Source: an uncultured Spirochaetaceae bacterium
GTDB lineage: Bacteria; Spirochaetota; Spirochaetia; Treponematales; UBA12059
NCBI GenBank assembly: GCA_938004315.1
Contig: CALKWG010000506.1
Span: 1-20,457, forward strand
DNA: 20,457 bases
Direction of reading: 5' to 3'
Part shown: one piece after another, positions 7,527-14,018 of the stretch
How positions within the stretch are numbered: position 1 is the first letter of the stretch
How the letters are laid out: the number at the start of each line of letters is the position of its first letter
Program-made: the position numbers and the translations under genes
The notes under the pieces: model-generated
What the model was told of the DNA's origin: nothing
Database searches by the model: none
Seen by the model: only the letters and a program-made list of their open reading frames with translations

Positions 7527-7575
7527 ATCATAAGCCGGCCGGCGGCGCTTGCCCAGTGGCCCGGCCTCGTATACA
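7527..7575. promoter_or_regulatory. Compact divergent promoter region between histidine kinase and TPR genes
   Basis: The 63-bp gap carries a -10-like TATGAT on the minus strand (7532-7527), with a 4/6 -35 match TGGGCA 17 bp upstream, and a -10-like TATACA on the plus strand (7570-7575). The hexamers sit six and eight bases before the respective start codons, so transcripts would be leaderless or nearly so. Neither gene has a clear Shine-Dalgarno sequence, which agrees. Confidence 0.35.
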
Positions 7576-7583
7576 GTCAAGGC

Positions 7584-9479
7584 ATGGCGAAGCCCTCGTA
7601 TCGGAACTTGCTCGAGAAGGCCCTTGAAGCCGGCGCGGCCCGCCGTTACGACGAGGCCGAGGAGCTCCTCACCCGCATCGCCGCCGAATGCGAGTCCTTG
7701 CCGGAGGCCTGGCTGTACCTGGGCAGGGCGCTCCACGCCCGCGGCGAGCCGGGGCGCGCGGTCGCCGCGATACGCGCCTATCTCGAGCGGGCGCCGGAGG
7801 CCGCCTCCGGCTGGTTCTACCTGGGCCGCAGCCTGGCCTCGCTGGCGCTCTATCGCGACGCGCTCAAGGCCTTCGCCCGCGCCCAGGCCTTGGGCTACGC
7901 CCGGGCGGAGCTTCTCGCGCTGTCGGGGCTGTGCCATCTGCGGCTGAAGCGCTCGGACAAGGCCGTACAGGCGCTCGAGCGCGCCGTAGCGGCGGCCCCA
8001 GACGACGCGCGCGTCTTCAACGCCTACCTAAACGCCCTCTTCATACATGCGGCGCGCATCCTACGGCGAGGCGAGGCCGACATGGCCAGGCAGATGCTCA
8101 GCTTCGCCATCGAGCGCGGCCTTGACGGACCGGCGGCTAGGCTGTACCGCTCGCGCGCGTTCCGCGCCCTCGGGCGCATCGACGAGGCCATAGCCGACGC
8201 GGACGATGCGCTCCGAGCCGCCCCCGACGATCGCCAGCTGGCCATACAGGCGGCGGCGCTACGCCTCGCGGCCGGCCGAGGCGCGGAGGCTCTCGAGCTG
8301 CTCCGCTCTAACGGCGCGGCCCTGCCCGGCCCGGAAGGCGCCCCCTGGAGCGAGGAGCAGCTGGAGCGTTGGCGCGCCGCGGAGGCCTTGGCCGCCGGCG
8401 ACGCGCGCGCCGCGCTCGAGGCGGCTATGGCCAGGCTACGCAAGGGGGACGCCGACCCGGCCATGAGGGCCATAGCCGCCCAGGCGAACTACGAGCTCGG
8501 GCGCTACGATCGCTCGGCGAATTTCTGGAAGCTGGCCGCCGAGGGCGACCCCGGCTCCGCCGACTTCAGGCTCGGGCTCGCACTGGCCCTCTGGGAGCTG
8601 GGCGACCAGGCCGGGGCCCGCGCCGCCGCCAAGGCCGCCGCCGCCCGCGGGGCCTCGCCCGAGGATCACGAATACCTGACCCTGCTCTGCGACGCTAAGG
8701 CGGGCGCCCGGCCCGAGGCGCTCCTGCCGAAGGCCCAGGCCCTGCTCAGGATGCGTGGCGCCGACCCCAAGCTTATGTTCATCCTCGCCGAGTGCCAGTA
8801 TAAGCTCGGCATGCCCGAGCTGGCCGAAGGTTGGCTCGGGCGCGTCCTAGACGCCGAGCCGACCCACGAACTGGCCTTGCTATACTTCATCTCCTCGGCC
8901 GAGTCGCAGGGGCATGACGACGAGGCCTTGGCCCGCTACGGCCGTTACCTCGGCCTTTTTCCCGATAACGGGGCCGTCCGACGCGACTACGCGAACGCGC
9001 TCATGGCCAAGCGGCGCTGGGCGGAGGCCGCCTCGGCGATCGAAGAAGGCTTCGCTTACGGACAAGCCGGTACCGGCGCCGAGGCGGCCTTGGCGCTCTG
9101 CCTGCGCAACGCCGGACGCTTCAGGGAGGCGGCCGCGCGCTATCGCCTCCTACTCAAGGCCGAGCCTAAGAACGCGGAGCTGCTCTTGGGCTTGGCGTAC
9201 TCGCTCCACCGCTCCGGCGCCAAGGCCATGGCGACTGAGCTCCTGGAACGCGGAGCCGCCTATATACGCGCCGATCCCGAGCCCTATCTCGCGCTCGGCG
9301 CCCTGCGATACCGGGAGAAATCGGTCGAGAAAGCGGTAGAGGCTTTTACGAAGGCGGCGGAGCTAGCGCCCGCCGATCCGAGGCCCCTTAGGAACCTGGC
9401 CCGCATCTATGAAAAGAGCGGCGTCAGGGAGCTAGCTGCCAAGTACCGCGACCTGGCCGCCAGGTTGAGCCAACGCTAA
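7584..9479 (+). CDS. Large tetratricopeptide-repeat protein
   Basis: A 631-aa, Ala/Leu/Arg-rich, all-helical protein made of TPR-type helix pairs along most of its length. Clear repeat units include EAWLYLGRALHARGEPGRAV near 50-70, SGWFYLGRSLASLALYRDAL near 75-95, LLALSGLCHLRLKRSDKAV near 112-130, and, at the C-terminal end, PEPYLALGALRYREKSVEKA and PRPLRNLARIYEKSGVRELA. There is no signal peptide or membrane segment, so it is probably cytoplasmic, acting as a protein-interaction scaffold. T. pallidum also encodes large TPR proteins, but I cannot assign orthology. No clear ribosome binding site precedes the ATG at 7584. It is divergent from the histidine kinase; a functional link is possible but unproven. 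Confidence 0.85.
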   Translation: MAKPSYRNLLEKALEAGAARRYDEAEELLTRIAAECESLPEAWLYLGRALHARGEPGRAVAAIRAYLERAPEAASGWFYLGRSLASLALYRDALKAFARAQALGYARAELLALSGLCHLRLKRSDKAVQALERAVAAAPDDARVFNAYLNALFIHAARILRRGEADMARQMLSFAIERGLDGPAARLYRSRAFRALGRIDEAIADADDALRAAPDDRQLAIQAAALRLAAGRGAEALELLRSNGAALPGPEGAPWSEEQLERWRAAEALAAGDARAALEAAMARLRKGDADPAMRAIAAQANYELGRYDRSANFWKLAAEGDPGSADFRLGLALALWELGDQAGARAAAKAAAARGASPEDHEYLTLLCDAKAGARPEALLPKAQALLRMRGADPKLMFILAECQYKLGMPELAEGWLGRVLDAEPTHELALLYFISSAESQGHDDEALARYGRYLGLFPDNGAVRRDYANALMAKRRWAEAASAIEEGFAYGQAGTGAEAALALCLRNAGRFREAAARYRLLLKAEPKNAELLLGLAYSLHRSGAKAMATELLERGAAYIRADPEPYLALGALRYREKSVEKAVEAFTKAAELAPADPRPLRNLARIYEKSGVRELAAKYRDLAARLSQR

Positions 9480-9493
9480 ACGCGGACTTTCTC

Positions 9494-9522
9494 TTGTTAA
9501 GCCGCCGAGAATAGCGTATCCT
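9494..9522 (+). promoter_or_regulatory. Candidate promoter of the 185-aa gene
   Basis: TTGTTA (9494-9499, 4/6) and TATCCT (9517-9522, 4/6) are separated by 17 bp, in the 73-bp gap after the TPR gene. They would give a leader of about 23 nt containing the GGAGGAGG ribosome binding site. Confidence 0.35.
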
Positions 9523-9552
9523 TCATTGACGTATCCGGAGGAGGAATAGTAG

Positions 9553-10110
9553 ATGCCGGTCAAAGCCATGGACCTGTATGACGCCTATAGCAAGAACGCG
9601 CTGCCCAATGAGAACGGCTACCTCGTCTCGTCGTTCTTCTCGCACGCCTCGGCGTATTCGCGCTACGACATCGTCTCGTATAACAACGTGAAATCCATCT
9701 ATCCGGTCGAGGAGGGCCTCACCTTCCAGACCGACGGCAAGAAGCTCCACATCCTCGTCGAGCCGATGGATTACCCCAAGAAGTCGGAGGAGCCCTACGT
9801 CCGCTCCAAGAGCGAACAGATCCCCCACCGCTTCAACGAGCTCAACCTCCATACCTGTAAGAACCAGACGAAGATCTACTATGCCAAGAAGCCTATCATG
9901 ACCTATACCTCGTTCACCGTCATGAAGCCCACCGGCATCAACTTCGCCTTCGTCTTCTTCCCCCTGCCCGATATGTACGAAAGCCTGGCGCTCTTCTTCG
10001 AGAAGACCTTCAACAAAGAGGCGGCCGTCCCCCTAGCGGACGCCAAGAAGGTGGCCAAGGCCATAGCCAAGACCGTCGAAGAGACCATGGTTTGGGAGTT
10101 CACGAGCTAA
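9553..10110 (+). CDS. Conserved-looking hypothetical protein, 185 aa
   Basis: I do not recognise this protein. It has no signal peptide or membrane helix and should be cytoplasmic. It is rich in Tyr, Phe, Lys and Ser, unlike the Ala/Arg-rich neighbours, with a mixed alpha/beta pattern. The first ~120 residues alternate short hydrophobic strands (YDIVSYNNVKSIYPVEEGL, KLHILVEPMDY, TKIYYAKKPIMTYTSFTVM) and residues from about 135 look helical (DMYESLALFFEKTF, then a Lys/Ala-rich helix). GGAGGAGG about eight bases before the ATG and mostly C-ending codons with AAG lysine suggest strong expression. It is flanked by its own candidate promoter and a perfect terminator hairpin, so it is probably a single-gene unit. 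The next gene, ppdK-like, converges on it. Confidence 0.8.
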   Translation: MPVKAMDLYDAYSKNALPNENGYLVSSFFSHASAYSRYDIVSYNNVKSIYPVEEGLTFQTDGKKLHILVEPMDYPKKSEEPYVRSKSEQIPHRFNELNLHTCKNQTKIYYAKKPIMTYTSFTVMKPTGINFAFVFFPLPDMYESLALFFEKTFNKEAAVPLADAKKVAKAIAKTVEETMVWEFTS

Positions 10111-10137
10111 CGTCGCGATCCGTTCGCGGTCGGCGTC

Positions 10138-10160
10138 CGCGCTCCCCCAGGCGGAGCGCG
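10138..10160. other. Inverted repeat before the shared terminator
   Basis: An 8-bp perfect stem (10138-10145 with 10153-10160, 7-base loop) lies just upstream of the main terminator hairpin. It may be a second RNA hairpin at the 3' end of the 185-aa gene's transcript. No T-run follows it. Confidence 0.35.
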
Positions 10161-10173
10161 CCGGCCATGACGA

Positions 10174-10209
10174 AGGCCCCGGGCGTCATGCCCGGGGCCT
10201 CGCTATTTA
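10174..10209. terminator. Bidirectional terminator between the 185-aa gene and ppdK-like gene
   Basis: AGGCCCCGGGC (10174-10184) and GCCCGGGGCCT (10190-10200) form a perfect 11-bp stem with a GTCAT loop, followed on the plus strand by CGCTATTTA. The two flanking genes converge here, so the hairpin probably serves both. The T-tail is modest in either direction. Confidence 0.7.
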
Positions 10210-10251
10210 GGGCGTCCAGCGCGGCCGGCCTATCGACCAGCCGCGCGATAC

Positions 10252-12900
10252 TTAGCCTGCCGACTTCTCAAGCTCTATCTGCGCCACCGCCAGGCAGGCG
10301 ATAGGCACCGAATAGGGCGAGCAGGAGACGTAATCGAGCCCCGAGTCCATGCAGAAACGCACGTTGTCGGGGTTGGCCCCATGCTCGCCGCAGAGGCCCA
10401 GCTCCAGCCCGGGCCGGGTCATGCGCCCGCGGCGCGCCGCGGTAGCGACGAGCTCCTTGACCGGCGTGGCCAGGGTCGAGAAGGGGTTCCCCTCTATCAG
10501 GTCGAAGGTGGAATAATCGGGCATGAACGAGTTGAAGTCGTCGCGGCTGATGCCCAGGGTCGTCTGGGTCAGGTCGTTGGTGCCGAAGCTGAAGAACTCG
10601 CCGTATTTGGCTATCTCGCCGGCCTGCAGGGCCGCCGCCGGCAGCTCGATCATGGTGCCGACGCGGTAGTCGACGGGCTTGGCGCCGAGGGCCTTGCGGA
10701 CCTCCTCTTCGATCTCCACGATGCCGCGGTAGGTCCTGCCCTCGATCTTCTTGCCGTAGACGATGAGCTTCAGCTCGGCCGCGTTCATCACGATCGGTAT
10801 CATGATCTCGGGGCGCACGTCGACCTTCTCCGCCTGCAGCTTGTACGCCGCCTCGAAGACCGCACGGGTCTGCATGGCGTAGATCTCCGGGTAGCTCACG
10901 GCTATGCGGCAGCCGCGGTGGCCGAGCATGGGGTTGAACTCGGCCAAGGCGTCCATCCTGGCGCGGACCTCGGCCTTAGAAAGCGTCTTGGCGCCCTTCT
11001 TGCCGCCCTTACCGCCGCCTAGATATTGCATGAAGGCCTCGAACTCCTGTTCGTTGTGCGGGAGGAACTCGTGCAGGGGTGCGTCCAAGAGTCGGATGGT
11101 GACGTCCTTGCCGGCCATAACCTTGAAGAGGCCGTAGAAATCGTCGCGCTGCATCACCTGGAGCTTAGCCAGGGCCTTCTCGCGCTCCTCGGGGGTATCG
11201 GCCAGGATCATCTCGCGGAAGACGTTGATGCGCTTCTCGTTGAAGAACATGTGCTCGGTGCGGCATAGGCCTATGCCGTCCGCGCCGAACGAAAGGGCCA
11301 GGGTCGCGTCGCGCGGGCTGTCGGCGTTAGCCCTGACGTGGAAGCGTTTCATGTGCTTCTTGACGATGGCGATGAACTCGAAGAGGCCCGACTCGGCGGG
11401 GTTGGGCTCGATGAGCTCGGCCTTGCCGAGCCACACCTCGGGGTCGCCGTAATAGGGCACGTTAACCGTGATGAAGTCGCCCTCGGTTACGGCCAGCTCG
11501 CCGATCGTCGCCTTCTTTCCGCGGATGCGCATCTCGGGCTTCACCAGGGATACCTTGCCGTACTGGCGCGCGACCACGGAGGCGTGGGCCGAATAGCCGC
11601 CTTCGCAGGAGAGCACGCCGGTGGCTACCTCTATGGCCTTGACGTCTTCGGCGAAGGTGGCGGGCATGCAGAGTATCATCCGCTTGTCCTCGCCCTTCTG
11701 CTGGGCGACGCGGTACGCGTCCAGGAGCGCCTCGGTGCTGAAGAATACGCGGCCGATGGCGGCGCCCGGGGCGCCGGCTATGCCGCCCGAGACGCCCTTG
11801 AGCTTCTTCACCGAGGCCAGGTTGACCACCGGGTGCAGGATCTCATTCAAGCGCCCCGGCTGTATGGCGTTGATGACGAAGGCATCGTCGACGACCTTGC
11901 GCTTATTAAGGTCCAGGAGCAGCTGCAGGTCGGCCTGGGTGCTCTTAGCCATGACCTGACGCTGCTCGATGAGCCAGAGCCGGTCCTTCTCGATCGTGAA
12001 GCGTATCTGCCGTATCTCGCGCTGCCTGTCCTCCAGGGTGCGCGCTATGCGCTCCAGCTCCTTAAGGTGCTTGGGGGCGATCTTGTTGATGTCGTTGCCG
12101 GTGGCGCCTATCTCGTCGAAGCGCTCGACGAAATACTCGCCCTGGAGCTTCTTCTCGCCGTCGACCACGTTGCGCGTGTAGAACGCGCCGGAGGCCGAGC
12201 TCTTGCCGTAGTTGCCGTATACCATGGGCTGGATGAGAACCGCCGTATCGGCGTCGTTCTGGTCGTCCAGGGCCAGCATCGTAGAGATGCGCTTCAGGGC
12301 CAGCTCGAGCTGCTTCCACGCGTCGTCGAAGAAGCCCTTGGGTAGGAGGTCCTCGTAACGCGCCATCATGGCCTCGGCCTTGGAGCCGGGCTTGGCGCCG
12401 TCGGGCGCGGCGGCGGCGGCGATGCGCTCGCGGATGGCCGCCAGGTCCTTCTCCCGGCCCTCGAGCTCGGCTATGCGCTCCTCGATCTTCAGCATGCCGC
12501 GGGCCAGGAAGCTGATCTCGTGGGCGGCGAAATTCTCGCCGACGAATTTGGTAAAGCCGCCGACCGTATCTACGGTCAGGCCGAAGTTATGCAAGGCCGG
12601 ATAGTTCGATATGGCGAGGTTCGGGGAGATCACGATCTTCAGGAGCATGGGCTCCGCGGCGTCGCCGTAGGCCTTGTCGACGATCGCGTCGATCTTCTTG
12701 ACGTACGGCTTGATCGCGGCGATGACGTCTTGATCGGCGAGCTTGTCGGCCGCGAGGGAATCGATGATGAGGCCCGGTAGGATGGGGAAACCGAGCTCCG
12801 CGAACTCGTTCGCCTGCCTGCCGCGCTGACCGAGCGTATCGAGGTCGACGCCCTTCTTGATGCTATCTTTCTGGCTAAAATAATGCACGTTGGCTTTCAT
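10252..12900 (-). CDS. ppdK: Pyruvate phosphate dikinase-like protein with a degenerate ATP-grasp site
   Basis: An 882-aa homologue of PPDK (usual length about 875), which normally interconverts pyruvate + ATP + Pi with PEP + AMP + PPi. The phosphohistidine domain (about 370-485) keeps the catalytic His as H439 in GGYSAHASVVAR. The PEP/pyruvate barrel is intact: DGIGLCRTEHMFF at 541-553, RLLDAPLHEFLP at 603-614, GHRGCR at 660-665, GTMIE at 748-752, FGTNDLTQ at 772-779, and catalytic C837 in GLCGEHG. The N-terminal nucleotide half keeps length and some pattern (GAFYTRN, FTIE..LWL), but its catalytic residues are replaced: GGKG is GQRG (R26), SVRSG is KIVIS, QDxEF is RQIRF (Q298, R300), and FLQTR is LIEQR (E312). 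ATP use is therefore doubtful. GAGGAG lies eight bases before the ATG, 12 nt after the 347-aa gene, so the two are co-transcribed. Confidence 0.88.
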   Translation of the reverse strand: MKANVHYFSQKDSIKKGVDLDTLGQRGRQANEFAELGFPILPGLIIDSLAADKLADQDVIAAIKPYVKKIDAIVDKAYGDAAEPMLLKIVISPNLAISNYPALHNFGLTVDTVGGFTKFVGENFAAHEISFLARGMLKIEERIAELEGREKDLAAIRERIAAAAAPDGAKPGSKAEAMMARYEDLLPKGFFDDAWKQLELALKRISTMLALDDQNDADTAVLIQPMVYGNYGKSSASGAFYTRNVVDGEKKLQGEYFVERFDEIGATGNDINKIAPKHLKELERIARTLEDRQREIRQIRFTIEKDRLWLIEQRQVMAKSTQADLQLLLDLNKRKVVDDAFVINAIQPGRLNEILHPVVNLASVKKLKGVSGGIAGAPGAAIGRVFFSTEALLDAYRVAQQKGEDKRMILCMPATFAEDVKAIEVATGVLSCEGGYSAHASVVARQYGKVSLVKPEMRIRGKKATIGELAVTEGDFITVNVPYYGDPEVWLGKAELIEPNPAESGLFEFIAIVKKHMKRFHVRANADSPRDATLALSFGADGIGLCRTEHMFFNEKRINVFREMILADTPEEREKALAKLQVMQRDDFYGLFKVMAGKDVTIRLLDAPLHEFLPHNEQEFEAFMQYLGGGKGGKKGAKTLSKAEVRARMDALAEFNPMLGHRGCRIAVSYPEIYAMQTRAVFEAAYKLQAEKVDVRPEIMIPIVMNAAELKLIVYGKKIEGRTYRGIVEIEEEVRKALGAKPVDYRVGTMIELPAAALQAGEIAKYGEFFSFGTNDLTQTTLGISRDDFNSFMPDYSTFDLIEGNPFSTLATPVKELVATAARRGRMTRPGLELGLCGEHGANPDNVRFCMDSGLDYVSCSPYSVPIACLAVAQIELEKSAG

Positions 12901-12912
12901 GTTCGGCTCCTC

Positions 12913-13956
12913 TTAGAAAAGCGGAAGGACGCTGTTGACGGGGCCGCGGAGGAAGGCCTCGAACATTTTGCTCGCTCCCTGCGCCAGGTAGCGCTGGAGC
13001 TTGGCCACGTCGCAGATGTTCTCGCCGGCCACGGCGAATTGGATCACGCTGCCGTGCTTCACCTTGCCCCATTTGAAGAGCGCGTTCAGGTTCGTTATGC
13101 GCTCGCCGTCGTAATAGACGAGCACTTCAAGATCGGGATGCTTGGTCTTGTAGCTCTCGATGATGCGCTTCCAAGCCTCGACGTTGCCGTTGTGGAAGAG
13201 CTCGTTCGTGACGGGGACGGCGTACATAGGCGTCATGCGGGCGCCGGGCTTGGGGCTCGGCGGCGGCAGGGCCTTCGCCGGGGCGACGGGCGCGGCGGGG
13301 GCCGCCTCGACGCTCGCCTTGGCCTTGCGTCCGGGAGCCTTCTTAGCCGAGGCCTTGGGCGCCTTGGCGGCCTTGGGCTCGGACGCCTCCGGCTTCGCGG
13401 CCTTCTTCGCGGCCTTATATCGGCAGGGGCCTTTGAGGAACGCCGGATCGGCCTTAGCCTTCGAACCCTCGAACAGGGCGACCACGGCCTGGCAAGCCTT
13501 CTTCGCGAGGCTCGGATCGGCCGGCTTGTCGAAGCAGCCGGCGTAGACGCTTAGGAGCTCATATTTATTCAGGCGGTCGATCTTAGCGAGCTGCGCCGAA
13601 TCTTTCGGGTTAATGACGAGGACTCCGACGTCCGGATGGTGATAGACCACCACGAGGTCGACGGCGTCCCAGGCGCGCACCGTTTCGCCGATGGGCTCTA
13701 GCTCGGCGGCGACGCTCATGAGGTTCTTAGACGCGCTGTAATAGGAGAACTTGCTGACGAGCAGCATGTGGACGAAGGCGGGCACCTGCTCGGGAGCGAC
13801 GAGCTTAGCCTCTAGTAGTTCGTCCAGGGCGTCGGCGGCGTTTTGGCCGCCGGCGATACGTTCGGCGAGGCCGACCGTGGCCTTAACGTGGCGAACCGAC
13901 GCGTTGAAGCTCTCCTTGTTACCGAGGGCTTCGAATTGGCTCTGTGCGCTAACCAT
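12913..13956 (-). CDS. Two-domain protein with Ala/Lys/Pro linker and HPr-like C-terminal domain
   Basis: A 347-aa cytoplasmic protein with no signal peptide. Residues 1-180 form an unassigned domain (helical to about 95, then VDLVVVYHHPDVGVLVINP). Residues 181-240 are a low-complexity Ala/Lys/Pro linker resembling a histone H1 tail. Residues 243-335 look like the PTS phosphocarrier HPr: H255 after a first strand, a helix, the strand-turn EVLVYYDGERI, then NALFKWGKVKHGSVIQFAVAGEN and a final helix. The comparable E. coli HPr segment, as I recall it, reads [24 protein letters not shown]. The RPA that follows the active His in HPr is absent, so phosphorylation is uncertain. GGAAGGA precedes the ATG. 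It lies between the cfpA terminator and the ppdK-like gene; T. pallidum has, from memory, one gene (tp0747) in this position. Confidence 0.8.
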   Translation of the reverse strand: MVSAQSQFEALGNKESFNASVRHVKATVGLAERIAGGQNAADALDELLEAKLVAPEQVPAFVHMLLVSKFSYYSASKNLMSVAAELEPIGETVRAWDAVDLVVVYHHPDVGVLVINPKDSAQLAKIDRLNKYELLSVYAGCFDKPADPSLAKKACQAVVALFEGSKAKADPAFLKGPCRYKAAKKAAKPEASEPKAAKAPKASAKKAPGRKAKASVEAAPAAPVAPAKALPPPSPKPGARMTPMYAVPVTNELFHNGNVEAWKRIIESYKTKHPDLEVLVYYDGERITNLNALFKWGKVKHGSVIQFAVAGENICDVAKLQRYLAQGASKMFEAFLRGPVNSVLPLF

Positions 13957-13975
13957 CTCTTTATCCTTCCATATT

Positions 13976-14007
13976 TGAAAAAAGCGCCCCCCGGGGCGGG
14001 GGGCGCT
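13976..14007 (-). terminator. Intrinsic terminator after cfpA
   Basis: Read on the minus strand, AGCGCCCCCC (14007-13998) pairs perfectly with GGGGGGCGCT (13992-13983) across a five-base loop and is followed by a T-run, giving a textbook terminator. It sits between cfpA and the next minus-strand gene, which has no obvious promoter of its own, so partial read-through may set the downstream level. Confidence 0.93.
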
Positions 14008-14018
14008 AATCGCTGGGA

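Noticed and set aside
7521..7937. N-terminal extension of the histidine kinase by 139 residues
   Set aside because: It would overlap the start of the TPR gene, lacks any domain pattern and would place non-membrane sequence before the natural basic cap and first helix.
11338..12345. A 335-codon open frame opposite the PPDK-like gene
   Set aside because: It is the antisense shadow of a clear homologue, with low-complexity Leu/Gly/Val composition and no motif.
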